Source of the DNA: Deroplatys truncata
Lineage: Eukaryota; Arthropoda; Insecta; Mantodea; Mantidae
NCBI GenBank assembly: GCA_030765065.1
Contig: CM060986.1
Coordinates: forward strand, 80,407,573 to 80,471,572
Length of the DNA: 64,000 bases
Direction: 5' to 3'
The notes beneath the pieces are model-generated. The model was not told where the DNA came from. It ran no database searches and worked only from the letters and a program-made list of their open reading frames with translations. Position 1 is the first letter of the stretch; every line of letters begins with the position of its first letter. A program made the translations under genes and the position numbers. Positions 45,653 to 57,489 of the stretch are shown here, piece by piece.

Positions 45653-47222
45653 CGAAAGGTCTCCGTGGACACGTATCGAAGCTGCAATCTGCCGTTCACG
45701 TATAGAAACAGAGGTACAGTTGCCTAACACTAAGGTCTCCGTGGACACGTATCGAAGCTGCCATCTGACGTTCACGTATAGAAACACAGGTACAGTTGCC
45801 TAGCACTAAGGTCTCCGTGGACACGTATCGAAGCTGCAATCTGCCGTTCACGTATAGAAACAGGTATAGTTGCCTAGCACTAAGATCTCCGTGGACACGT
45901 ATCGAACCTGCAATCTGCCGTTCACGTATAGAAACAGAGGTATAGTTGCCTAGCACTAGCACTAAGGTCTCCGTGGACACGTATTGAAGCTGCAATCTGC
46001 CGTTCACGTATAGAAACAGAGGTACAGTTGTCTAGCACTAAGGTCTCCGTGGACACGTATAGAAACACAGGTACAGTTGCCTAGCACTAAGGTCTCCGTG
46101 AACACGTATCGAAGCTGCAATCTGCCGTTGACGTATAGAAACAGGTATAGCTGCCTAGCACTAAGATCTCCGTGGACACGTATCGAAGCTGCAATCTGCC
46201 GTTCACGTATAGAAACAGAGGTACAGCTGCCTAGCACTAAGGTCTCCGTGTACACGTATTGAAGCTGCAATCTGCCGTTCACGTATACAAACAGAGGTGC
46301 AGTTCCCTAGCACTAAGGTCCCCGTGGATACGTATCGAAGCTGCAATCTGCCGTTCACGTATAGAAACAGAGGTGCAGTTGCCTAGCACTAAGGTCTCCG
46401 TGGACACGTATCGAAGCTGCAATCTGACGTTCACGTATAGAAACAGAGGTGCAGTTGCCTAGCACTAAGGTCTCCGTGGACACGTATCGAAGCTGCAATC
46501 TCCCGTTCACGTATAGAAACAGAGGTACAGTTGCCTAGCACTAAGGTCTCCGTGGACACGTATTGAAGCTGCAATCTGCCGTTCACGTATAGAAACAGAG
46601 GTGCAGTTGCCTAGCACTAAGGTCTCCGTGGATACGTATCGAAGCTGCAATCTGCCGTTCACGTATAGAAACAGAGGTGCAGTTGCCTAGCACTAAGGTC
46701 TCCGTGGACACGTATCGAAGCTGCAATCTGCCGTTCACGTATAGAAACAGAGGTACAGTTGCCTAGCACTAAGGTCTCCGTGGACACGTATCGAAGCTGC
46801 AATCTGCCGTTCACGTATAGAAACAGAGGTACAGTTGCCTAGCACTAAGGTCTCCGTGGACACGTATCGAAGCTGCAATCTGCCGTTCACGTATAGAAAC
46901 AGAGGTGCAGTTGCCTAGCGCTAAGGTCTCCGTGGACACGTATCGAAGCTGCAATCTGCCGTTCACGTATAGAAACAGAGGTGCAGTTGCCTAGCACTAA
47001 GGTCTCCGTGGACACGTATCGAAGCTGCAATCTGCCGTTCACGTATAGAAACAGAGGTACAGTTGCCTAGCACTAAGGTCTCCGTGGACACGTATCGAAG
47101 CTGCAATCTGCCGTTCACGTATAGAAACAGAGGTACAGTTGCCTAGCACTAAGGTCTCCGTGGACACGTATCGAAGCTGCCATCTGACGTTCACGTATAG
47201 AAACACAGGTACAGTTGCTGAC
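45653..47222. repeat. 76-bp minisatellite, right arm
   Basis: Mirror copy of the left-arm array. It has the same order of variant units, including the truncated unit (near 46060) and the gtgcta duplication (near 45957). The array was therefore copied whole rather than grown separately. Confidence 0.97.
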
Positions 47223-47679
47223 TTTTTAAAAACTCAATATTCTTGGTATATAGAGGCTTATTATGAGGTGATACATCCATTTATATGAATTTTCACGATC
47301 CACCACTGCACGATTTCTACCATCGCCAATAAAAATGCATTTAAAAGATTTTACCGCTGACGTACATCCGCTCTCAGGCTCTTTTTACACATAGATCAGC
47401 CACACACGTTTTCTGTACGTAAGGCTGCACATGGGAAATGACTGTTTGCAGACTTCAGTTATTCCTGATGTTATTAGTGCAAATATTAAAACTGAGTATT
47501 GTGTGTAGTGCTTTTGTGTTGTGCCAGTGCATACGTGCTATGTAAAATGTAAAGAATTAAATAAAAATCAGCAGATACTTCCTTTCTAAGGAGTAACACC
47601 AACTGTTGAATATAGATTCTCAAAGTGCTACGTTCGTACGACCTCTACCCTCTATATCTTATAGGTGAGTACGAAAGTA

Positions 47680-50093
47680 TGTAGATCGCGTTAAAATACA
47701 CAACTTATGTCATATACATCTTTATTGTTGAGTGAACCGTTTTCGAGATATTGCTTGTTATTTACTTAAATTTTCCAATAGTTATTTTCTCAAATGGGAA
47801 TTCGTTATTCATTTTTTTTTTTTTGTCTTTGATATGCAAAGAGTATTAATCTGTGGCAAAAAGAATGGTACTGCACATAGCAACCAGCTATTAAGAGATA
47901 TGTATGTGCTTAAAGGCTACTGTTTTTCTATATTCCCCTTGTAAATATATTTTCCCTACATCTACAACAAAATTAGCAATAAAACAGAGTTTGCAAATGT
48001 TTATCTCGATTAACATGAACTAGATGGGGAATAAGCGTTTGTAAAAATACTTTGTACAAGAGATGAGAAAAGTCATGTGAGTGTTACACATCAGATTTTT
48101 TTTATGTGTTTCAGTGGGTGAATAATAATTAGTTTTGTTGGTATCGTTATCACAGTACTGTTTCACTTGTGAAATCCCGTTCTCTTTGTATTAAAAAAAA
48201 TGGCTCTAACGATTTTGATGAAAAATATCGTATGTTTAATATAATGTCGTGAGAAATGAAATGTATATCTCGAATTTTCTGGGAATGTCTCCAAAAGTAT
48301 TCTTCATTGTGAACGTCTTTTTCATAACTGAAAAACCGTAAGAGATAGACAAAATTTTACTACACAAAAAATGTAGATCGCGTTAAAATACACATCTTAT
48401 GTAATATACATTTTTGTTGTTGAGTGAACCGTTTTCGAGATATTGTTTGTTAATTTTCCAATATTTATTTTCTCAAATGGGACTTCGTTATTCATTTTTT
48501 TTTTGTCTTTGATATGCAAACAGTATTAATCTGTGGCAAAAAGAATGGTGTTGCACATAGCAACCAGCTATTAAGAGATATGTATGTGCTTAAAGGCTAC
48601 TGTTTTTCTATATTCCCCTTGTAAATATATTTTCCCCTACATCTACAAGAAAATTAGCAATAAAATAGAGTTTGCAAATGTTTATCTCGATTAACATGAA
48701 CTAGATGGAGCATAAGCGTTTGTAAAAATACTTTGTACAAGAGTAGAGAACGTCATGTGAGTGTTACACATCAGATTTTTTTTTTATACAAGAAAATTAG
48801 CAATAAAATAGATTTTGCAAATGTTTATCTCGATTAACATGAACTAGATGGGGAATAAGCGTTTGTAAAAATACTTTGTACAAGAGTTGAGAAAGTCATG
48901 TGAGTGTTACACATCAGATTTTTTTTTTTGTTTCAGTGGTATCGTTATCACAGTACTGTTTCACTTGTGAAATCCCGTTCTCTTTGTATTAAAAAATGGC
49001 TCTAACGATTTTGATGAAAATATCATATATTTAAGATAATGTCGAGAGAAATGAAATGTATATCTCGAATTTTCTGGTAATGTCTCCAAAAGAATTCTTC
49101 ATTGTGAACGACTTTTTCATAACTGATAAACCGTAAGAGATAGACAAAAGTTTGCTACACAAAAAATGTAGATCGCGTTAAAATACACAACTTATGCCAT
49201 ATACATTTATTTTGTTGAGTGAACCGTATTTCGAGATATTGCTTGTTATTTCCTTTAAATTTTCCAATACTTATACTTTTTCTCAAATGCGTTATTCATT
49301 TTTACTTTCTCTACTACGTATAGTAAGTAGGGGAAGTATTGCATTCCACCCAAAAATTCGTTACCGAGATTTCACTGGAAATACATGTTTTGAGAATCTC
49401 TGAATCCAAAAAAAAAAAAGCATTTTTGGAAACATGTCCGTGTGTGTGTCTGTCTGTGTGTCTGTGTGTCTGTGAACAGCATAACTCAAAAACGAACAGT
49501 CGGATAAACACCAAACTTGGTATTTAGGTTCAGTATCTTCCAGAGATGCGACACGAAGGTTTTCAAGAAAATCCCCCCACCCCAGACTACCCTTTACATG
49601 GAACATTTTTCGAAAATTTTAATTTTCTCAAAAACGGCTCTAACGATTTTGATTAAAACATAATATGTTTAAGATATTGTCATGTCAAATAAAATGTATA
49701 TCTCGAATTTTCTGGGAATGTCTCCAAAAATATTCTTCATTGTGAACGACTTTTTTGCATAACTGGTAAACCATAAGAGATAGACAAAATTTTACTACAC
49801 AAAAAATGTAGATCGCGTTAAAATACACAACTTATGTCATATACGTTTCTTTTGTTGAGTGAACCGTTTTCGAGATATTGCTTGTTATTTCCTTAAATTT
49901 TCCAATACTTATACTTTTTCTCAAATTCGTTTATTCATTTTTTTTATGTCCTGAACATGCAAACAGAATGGAATTCGCCACATAGCAACCAGCGTTAAAA
50001 TATTTGACTATCGCTTAAAAGCTACCAATTAGATTGTACAAGAGTAGAGAAAGTTATGTGAGTGTAACAAATCAGTTTTTTATACGCTACTAT

Positions 50094-50134
<41 letters not shown>

Positions 50135-50450
50135 CGCGCGAGTACGTGCCTAGGAACCGTGCGCCACAAGCCAAAACGACGTCGTTATAGAAAAACTTTA
50201 TCAATTGCCTACCGGCCAGGGACAACCGCTAAAAAACCTGAAAAAAGCTCTAAGAGTATTCTAACGCTTACCGATCTGGAAAACCCTTGAAAACAAGATA
50301 GTACACTTTTGAGATATTGCTTGTTATTTCCTTAAATTTTTCAATACTTTTTTACTTTCTCTACTACGTATAGTAAGTAGGGGAAGTATTGCATTCCGCC
50401 CAAAAATTCGATACCGAGATTTCACCGGAAATACACGTTTTGAGACCTCC
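47680..50450 (+). repeat. cluster of F1 repeat copies, right arm
   Basis: Mirror of 39700-42480. The (TG)n and poly-A tracts are a few units shorter than in the left arm, which is the main difference between the arms. Confidence 0.8.
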
Positions 50451-50989
50451 TGAATCAAAAAAAAAAAAAAAAAAAAAAAGCATTTTTGGAAACATGTCCG
50501 TGTGTGTGTGTGTGTGCCTGTCTGTGTGTCTATCTGTCTCTCTCTGTGTGTGTGTGTGTGTGCGCGCCAGTACGTGCCTAGTATCCGTGCGCCGACAAGG
50601 TAAAACTTCATCATTTGCCTACCGGGCAGGGACAACCGCTAAAAACCTGAGAAAACCTCCAAAATTAGAAACGCCTTCGTCAACCAGTACAGAAAACGCC
50701 TACCGACCAGGGAAAACCTATGAAAAAGCAGAAAGAGCTCGCATTCGTTTCCCATCCGCAGAAAACCCCAAAAACTAGTTATTTTTTAAAAAAGACGAAA
50801 AAAAAAGGAAAAGTCGAATAATATAAGTATGGCAGAAACAGCTTGCATTCGTCTACCAACCAGAGAAAACCCCGAAACACTAGTTATTTAAAATTGCTGA
50901 TGAGTTCTGCATAGGCTTTTGCAAATGTTGTTGGTAGCAAAACTCACCTTTTCCATCACCTCCAACATACCCCACTCCCACACCTTTTT

Positions 50990-51152
50990 TCTTTCCACCA
51001 ATCATAATCTCTCTTATTCTCACCAATCAACAACTTTCATTTGTTCCTTTCCACCAATAACGTCACTTCTTATTCCCACCAATCACAACTTCGCACGTCA
51101 CTTCTGTTATACTTTTTATCCCTCGTTCGCCATCTTTCCCCCTCTTTCAGAC
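50990..51152 (+). promoter_or_regulatory. promoter-like block 1, right arm
   Basis: Four CCAAT boxes about 30-40 bp apart are followed by gcacgtcac, then TTTTTAT (51113-51119) and TCAG (51147-51150). The TATA-to-initiator distance is about 36 bp. The mirror is at about 39000-39160 on the minus strand. Confidence 0.5.
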
Positions 51153-52116
51153 CCCAACCGCCGCACAGACAACGCCTCACCGCTCCTTAACCTCAACTTC
51201 GTGCCTCCGCCATCTTATTTAGTTCACATTTTTACCACCGCGCCTCTCATCTCCCAACCAGATTGCCTGCAAGAACAGATCTCGTTCATTCGCACCTCGA
51301 CGGTTGACTCGACAGCAGCTACTGTGAACACCTACGTCGTACACGTTTTTGACCGCTTTCGACCGGCTTGAGAACCCTGCTCCTACGTACGCTAGCGACC
51401 ATCACGATGGTCCAGTACCAGGTTTTGGTATAGTTAAATTACGCCTCTGCAAAGGGTGTCTGTACCGCTTTAAAAACCTAGGTATATCAGTGCGTAGTGA
51501 TGTTGGTTGATCTTAAAGCTGGTTAAGCATTTTCAAAAACAGTTTGCTTTTATTTTTTCGCGTCGCGTGCCGCGCTTTTGGTGACGCATCCACACCGGTA
51601 ACAGGTAAGTACCACACGCATAATTATTTTTCGCACCTGCTTGGCGTAGGAATATATCCTTTCGTGTTTTGGTACTGTAACCTCAAACCTCCTTACCCTC
51701 CTCTTGCGTCCGCCATCTTGTTTAGTTCTCACCGCATCTCCTTGTCGCAGACCCTCCGCCATTTTTAGTTCCCGCTATTTTAACCTCAAAATCTACTCTT
51801 CTAACCTCTTGCTACCGCCATCTTCTTTTAGTTCCCATTCTCACCACCGCGTCTCCTTACCCCCACCTCTTGCGACCGCCATGTTCACCACTAACCTCCA
51901 AATTTCCTCGTCCTTAAACCTCTTGTCTCAACCACCTTGTTTAGTTCCCATTTTCGCCACCGCATCTCATATCGCCCCATCTCTCTATCCACTCAAGAAA
52001 ACTACCATCCAACGTTCAAAAATTGCTGATCAGTTCACGACAGGCTTTTGCAAATCTTGTTGCTAGCAAAACTTACCTTTCCCATCACCTCCAACATACC
52101 CCACTCCTTTTTCTTT

Positions 52117-52273
52117 CCACCAATCATAACCTCTCTTATTCTTACCAATCAGCAACTTTCATTTGCTCCTTTCCACCAATAAAATCACTTCTTATTCCCA
52201 CCAATCACAACTTCACACGTCACTTTCTGTTACACTTTTTATCCCTCGCTCCCCATCTTTTCCCTCTTTCAGT
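52117..52273 (+). promoter_or_regulatory. promoter-like block 2, right arm
   Basis: Four CCAAT boxes precede cacacgtcac, TTTTTAT (52236-52242) and the arthropod initiator TCAGT (52269-52273). A strong splice-donor match, acag/gtaagta, lies about 400 bp downstream (52665-52672). The mirror is at about 37877-38033 on the minus strand. Confidence 0.55.
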
Positions 52274-53193
52274 CCCGACCTCCGCACAGACAACACCTCG
52301 CCGCTGCTCACATCTCCGAACCAAATTGCCGGCGAGAACAGATCTCGTTTATTCACACCTCGACGGTTGACTCGACAGCAGCTACTGCGAACACCTACGT
52401 CGTACACGTTTTTGACCGCTTTCGACCGGCTTGAGAACCCTGCTCCTACGTACGCTAGCGACCATCACGATGGTCCAGTACCAGGTTTTTGGTATAGTTA
52501 AATTACGCCTCTGCAAAGGGTGTCTGTACCGCTTTAAAAACCTAGGTATATCAGTGCGTAGTGATGTTGGTTGATCTTAAAGCTGGTTAAGCATTTTCAA
52601 AAACAGTTTGCTTTTATTTTTTCGCGTCGCGTGCCGCGCTTTTGGTGACGCATCCACACCGGTAACAGGTAAGTACCACACGCATAATTATTTTTCGGAC
52701 CTGCTTGGCGTAGGAATATATCCTTTCGTGTTTTCGTACTGTAACCTCAAACCTCCTTACCCACCTCTTGCGTCCGCCATCTTGTTTAGTTCTCACCGCA
52801 TCTCCTTGTCGCAGACCCTCCGCCATTTTTAGTTCCCACTATTTTAACCTCAAAATCTACTCTTCTAAACTCTTGCTTCCCCCATCTTCTTTTAGTTCCC
52901 ATTCTCACCACCGCGTCTCCTTACCCCCCACCTCTTGCGACCGCCATGTTCACCACTAACCTCAAAATTTCCTCGTCCTTAAACCTCTTGTCTCAAACAC
53001 CTTGTTTAGTTCCCATTTTCGCCACCGCATCTCATATCGCCCCCCATCTCTCTATCCACTCAAGAAAAAACTACCATCCAACGTTCAAAAAAATTGCTGA
53101 TCAGTTCACGACAGGCTTTTGCAAATCTTGCTGCTAGCAAAGCTTACCTTTCCCATCACCTCCAACATACCCCACTCCCACACCTTTTTCTTT

Positions 53194-53351
53194 CCACCAA
53201 TCATAATCCCTCTTATTCTTACCAATCAACAACTCTCATTTGCTCCTTTCCACCAATAAAATCACTTCTTATTCCCACCAATCACAACTTCACACGTCAC
53301 TTTCCTTTACACTTTTTATCCCTCGCTCCCCATCTTTACCCCTCTTTCAGT
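53194..53351 (+). promoter_or_regulatory. promoter-like block 3, right arm
   Basis: Same layout as block 2: CCAAT boxes, cacacgtcac, TTTTTAT (53313-53319) and TCAGT (53347-53351). Transcripts from it would run out of the element into the right flank. The mirror is at about 36799-36956 on the minus strand. Confidence 0.5.
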
Positions 53352-53501
53352 ACCGACCTCCGCACAGACAACACCTCGCCACCCAGCTCCTCTCCATCAC
53401 GCGAACTCCATACTCCTCCATCTCCCTTCCTCCATCTCCCACCCCAAATTAACGAACCAATCAAAACACTACACGTCACTTCCTCAATTCTTTCAACTCG
53501 T

Positions 53502-53648
53502 CCCGGATGAGCCAACCGATTTAACGATAATCCTAACGCTCAGGGCGCTTTTCAAACTTACCGCCGCCGCCGTCGCACGCAGCGACACTAGCGACACTAG
53601 CGCCCCTAGCGGCAGGATTATCGTTAAATCAATTGGCTCATCCGGGAC
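53502..53648. repeat. subterminal hairpin, right copy
   Basis: Mirror copy of the 36502-36650 hairpin at the other end. It has one a/c and one a/t difference in the stems. Confidence 0.85.
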
Positions 53649-53658
53649 TATTACTACT

Positions 53659-53664
53659 CCCGTT
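53659..53664. repeat. right 6-bp target-site duplication CCCGTT
   Basis: It directly follows the last palindromic base. Joined to the left flank it gives a plausible empty site, ccatttcccgttgctcatg. Confidence 0.85.
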
Positions 53665-53714
53665 GCTCATGTTCTGCGTTTGGTTGAGTGTTTTACACTA
53701 TGGCATTTTGTTGT

Positions 53715-53815
53715 AGCTTACGCACACACACATAGAACATTTTTTAAAATAGGGAACTCGGAACATGTATTTTCGGTGAAATTTCGATAGCCAACTTTTA
53801 GGTAGAATACAATCT
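53715..53815 (-). repeat. F1 repeat fragment, copy i
   Basis: It contains cacacacacatagaaca, then acatgtattttcggtgaaat and ggtagaatacaat, the start of F1 in minus orientation. Confidence 0.6.
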
Positions 53816-53829
53816 ATCAACAATACTTT

Positions 53830-54770
53830 TTATGTATGTCCACATCTTCCATATTTTCAATCTCCAAGCTTTTCTATCCTCCCATAGATTTTTAGGAATA
53901 ATTTTCTCCTATATGTCTTTTTGGGTCGGCCTCTCTTCTTTCTGTCCAGAGGATTCCATCTGAAGATTTTCTTTGGTATACTTTCCTTCCCCATCCTTCT
54001 CACATGATTATACCGTACAAGAGGTTTTTCTTAAATTTGGTCTGTTATAGTATGTTGCACTTTCATTTGTTCCTGAATTAATTCATTTATAACTTTTTCC
54101 ATCCTAGAAGTTCTATTTGCTCTTCCTCTAAAATTCATTTCTGTTGCTAACAATTTCCTTTCTTCTCCTCTTTTTGTTCTCCAAATTTCTGAACCATATT
54201 TTATTACTTTCTTAACTACTGAATCATAAATTTACTTCCTTTCTTTCTCGTGCTATTCCACTAAGGAGGGATATCGCTTTTGTTCCCGAGTGTTTCTGCT
54301 CTGAATTTCGTTTTCCATTCCACCATTTTTGTAAATTGTAATGCCTAAATATTTGAAGTTCTCTGGATTTTTAATAATCAAGTTATAATTTATTGTTAAA
54401 TTTAGTTGAATTCCACCGATGCATATAACTTGTTTTTTTCCTTGTTGATTGCCAAAACACCATTCTTGTATTCTGAATTTATTTTCTTGTCCTAAATTAA
54501 ACATATTCATAATCTTGTGCCATTAACACTTGGTCGTCTGTAAAATCTAAAAATTAGATCATATCAATTCCTATTCCTATCAATTTACATGCCTTTTTCC
54601 AGTGTTTTAATATGTTCTCTAAATAAAGTTTGAATAACATAGGACACAGAGTGAATCCTTGTTTCAAACCTTTGTTCACATGAAATTTTTCTGTTAGTTT
54701 ATTTCCTATTTTAATAGATGAGGGCTTTCCTTTATATAGTAGTTTGATTGTGATACAAAGGTTTAAAAAT
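53830..54770 (-). pseudogene. LINE reverse-transcriptase relic
   Basis: Read on the minus strand, the palm motifs follow in order: GLKQGFTLCPMLFKLYLENI (about 54670-54610), the catalytic box as FTDDQVLMAQD (about 54545-54515), and FKYLGITIYKNGGMENEIQS (about 54355-54295). Then come SEIWRTKRGEERKLLATEM (about 54195-54140) and RPKKTYRRKL (about 53930). The active-site YADD is here TDD, and stops and shifts lie between the parts. It is a truncated, inactive non-LTR retroelement. Confidence 0.85.
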
Positions 54771-54779
54771 TGACGATAT

Positions 54780-55206
54780 TAAGAAAATAATATTGTAACA
54801 TGAAAACACCAGCTGGAATCACTGAATTTTACTCCTTTTTTATCAACGCTTTGAAGGAGAGGCATAGGCGAGCTTAGACGACACTATTTTATGCTTAAAA
54901 GTTGTGAACTATAACATCCATAAACTAATAGCTTAACATTTCATACAAGTCGTTAGCCAAGTTGAAACTATTTAGTAGACGAGAAAATTTTATTATTTAA
55001 CATTATTATTAGTAAATAGCAAATTAATTTCCGTTAAAAGTCTATAAAACATGAAGATATAAACTATTTAACATCTTTATACTGTTTCTCTAGGAATCCT
55101 TTTTCATACGAGTTCAAATAAATCCATATATATTAATCGAAAGGCAGAAAAGAACAGGAAGAAATGCAGTGACTGTCAGTAAATAAGCTGAGACTTCATT
55201 GCATTT
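54780..55206. other. intergenic stretch, nothing recognised
   Basis: AT-rich sequence between the LINE relic and the SINE. Confidence 0.4.
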
Positions 55207-55700
55207 ACCGGGCGGGATGGCTCAGGCGATAACGTCGGTGGCCCGCATTTGAGAAGCCTCAGGTTCGATCCCAGGCGACTGCCCATTCTGACCTATGGGT
55301 TTTTACGGGGTTTTCCTGGTTAGGCGAATACTGGATTGGTTTCTTTCATCCCTCCATTTCGTTCCATTAATCATTTCATTCATGCTTCACCCCTTTGAGC
55401 TTCTATTTCAGGGTTGAAGGTGTCGGTGAAAGTGTTTAGGTGCAGCGTAGCAGGGGAAAAGGATGCTCTCTGTGCATTTTCTCAGTCCCTGCTTGTTGAG
55501 TGCCGGAGCGTATCAAACTGTAGCGCCCCTATCATTCCTGTGCCGTCACTCCTGGTTCCGACCGCCCGGTTTCTCCCTTCAACCTTCAAACCTCCCTCCC
55601 ACACGGTGCGCCCCCTCGTGGGGTGTCGGTTCAATAACCGGATTCACAGTATCAGTACCGAATCTCCTCCGCTTTCCAATCCAATCCTTATTTTAAAGTA
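55207..55700 (+). mobile_element. tRNA-derived SINE, nearly full length
   Basis: The tRNA-like head has an A box (tggctcaggcg, near 55220) and a B box (ggttcgatccc, near 55262), about 40 bp apart. These are the internal RNA polymerase III promoter. Then come ggggttttcctggttaggcg, a GC-rich body and an AT-rich end. It is the best copy in the window and defines the family whose pieces lie at 0.5, 10.6, 16.5, 32.5 and 57 kb. Open frames at 55414-55701 are part of it and not genes. Confidence 0.85.
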
Positions 55701-55889
55701 ATTTATTTCGCTTTCCTTTAGTCAACCTCCGCGTACCATTAGAAGAAGCTATTCTGTGTTCGAGCTGCCGTCTCGGAGACTTATTTGTTCTCGTTAACCT
55801 ATTCAAATGCTTCTTACAATTTAGGTTGAGAGTAGGAAGGTACCGGGCTTGCCTTTGTATTACAGCATTAAAACGACATTTTGGCAACT

Positions 55890-56425
55890 CTCTCGACTTA
55901 GAGTGAAATGCTGCCTGAACGCTTCTGCAGTAGAGCGGTCGATTTATCGACGGCTCACTCCCATAGATAGGAAATATTTCCTGAAGATTTATGAATTTGA
56001 TAAATGGCTTGGTGTAATATCCTTCCTCAATATTTCTGTAGTCGAGAAGTCGATTTGTCAAGGGCTTTCTCGGCTTGAAGGAAAATGTTTCCTGAACTTT
56101 TCTGAAGCCAAATCGACTTATTGAAGGTTCAATCGGTTTGATGGGAAATTTTTCCTTAAGATATCTTAAGCTGAGATGTCGATTTATTGAGGGCTCACTG
56201 GCCTTGGTGAAATATACTTTCTGAAGATATCTGAAGTGGAGAAGTCGATTTCTTGAAGGCCCAGTCAGCTTGATGCGAAATGGTTCCTGAAGATATCCGA
56301 AGTCGAGATTTCGACTTCTTGAAGGTCCACTCGGCTTGATGGGAAATACTTCCTGAAGGTATCTGAAGCCAAGAACTCTATTTATCTGCGGCTTACTCGG
56401 TTGGGTAGAAAGTCCCTCCTGTTAA
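55890..56425 (+). repeat. degenerate tandem repeat of 63-66 bp
   Basis: About seven units share tcgattt(a/c)ttgaagg, ctcggcttgatgggaaata and cttcctgaagatatctgaag. Units from 56049 on are 63 or 66 bp. The plus-strand frame gives a 22-residue motif (EKSIYRGLTRLDGKYFLKIS), but the same TGA occurs at one position in most units, so an expressed repeat protein is unlikely. Confidence 0.8.
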
Positions 56426-56880
56426 GAATAATACAGTATTACATATGGACTTGCTTTATTTCAGTTGAACTGAAAAATAAGAATAAAGTAATAATTTGAA
56501 ATTCTCTCTTCTAAAACACTAATATATTTCAATTTGCTGGTGAAATATTGATTATTCTCTCCATCTGAAATTGCAGTTTCTACAACAATTCCAAGTATTA
56601 TACAACAATTACAATTTGACTAAAAAATTATCTCATTTTTCATAGAATGTTATCAGTTACTAAATTTCATTGCTTACGTTCAATATGAAATTTGTTTTCC
56701 GGAATTTATTTTACGTGAAAATATTTGAAATGCAGCAAACGCATGGTATCTTCCATAAGTTATCCTTTATTTTCTTGGCTATTATGCATATTACTCGTTT
56801 AAGGGCTTATTTTTCTGTTTAATTTGTGTTAATGATGTCAAATACTCGTTAGAGATGGTTTAGTAAATGTATTCGTTTGG
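56426..56880. other. intergenic stretch, nothing recognised
   Basis: AT-rich sequence with no supported feature. Confidence 0.4.
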
Positions 56881-57480
56881 GTAGGCAGAGGTGGCTGAGG
56901 CGATTGTGTTCTGTTAAAAAAAAGCAGAATGAAATGCAATTAATATTGCACATTCTGTATGAGGAATAAAATAACAGACATAACATATAAATAGTGTTGA
57001 AAATTTTATAAAATGCATCGATAATGCTGTTTTTTGTGGTTTTCCCTAGTCGATAGGTGTATGCTGGGGTGGTTTCTTATCTACCACGATTTTATTTATA
57101 TAAAATCCTATTCATTCAGTTTTGTTTTCATGTTTCTGATGTGCTTCTAGGTTTCGTGGCGTTGGGCTGTACCGGACAGGTGGCGCGGATGCTTGCTCCC
57201 TGGAAATAGTATTCTCCGTGGACACTTGAGGACTGCCTGGTTCGACGGGCCGCTCATCGTCCTCTCTGGGCGGCTTTAATAGTGAGACGTGTCTTCGAGT
57301 CAGCAACTGTTAGGGATAACCACGCGTATTTGTGGTCTGTCTACCTGCGGCATGTAGCCTCTTGTGATACATTCACTTCATCCCTTCCTCCTGGGGGATA
57401 AGAGCCGCAATAGATCTCACGCACGTCGCAATGCGCGAGATGTCCTGCTCATCATCTTCTCGCTATGAGCCGCTGAAACT
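56881..57480 (+). mobile_element. SINE copy, interrupted
   Basis: A head-like piece, gcagaggtggctgaggcgat, at 56885-56910 is followed by about 120 bp of unrelated AT-rich DNA. The rest of the SINE then starts at gtggttttccctagtcgata (57037) and runs through a GC-rich body. The minus-strand frame at 57112-57306 is part of this body. Confidence 0.55.
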
Positions 57481-57489
57481 TGGAATACC

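Larger units (their letters stand above)
50890..53500 (+). repeat. tandem 1,064-bp units, right arm
   Basis: Mirror of the left-arm units, here readable on the plus strand. The order from the centre outwards is a partial unit, then two full units. Confidence 0.85.
36492..53658. mobile_element. giant fold-back element: 17,167-bp near-perfect palindrome
   Basis: Left arm 36492-45066, spacer 45067-45093, right arm 45094-53658. The ends are AGTAGTAATAGTCCCGGATG and its complement, and the flanks are the direct repeat CCCGTT. The arms differ by only a few substitutions (near 36522/53627, 36614/53536 and 42661/47494), one base near the centre, and the lengths of CA and poly-T tracts. No transposase, polymerase B, integrase or capsid gene was found in either arm. 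The 6-bp duplication and AG...CT ends are known for Polinton/Maverick elements, which are also of this length, so a gutted relative is one possibility. Foldback (9 bp) and Galileo (7 bp) duplicate other lengths. An assembly fold-back is less likely because it would not create the flanking duplication. Confidence 0.88.

Noticed and set aside
36492-53658. The palindrome as a pure assembly artefact
   Set aside because: The edges abut a direct 6-bp duplication and the arms carry substitutions, which a fold-back read would not produce. Raw reads are still needed for certainty.
57112-57306. A 64-codon minus-strand frame rich in charged residues
   Set aside because: It lies in the body of an interrupted SINE and has no splice context or family pattern.
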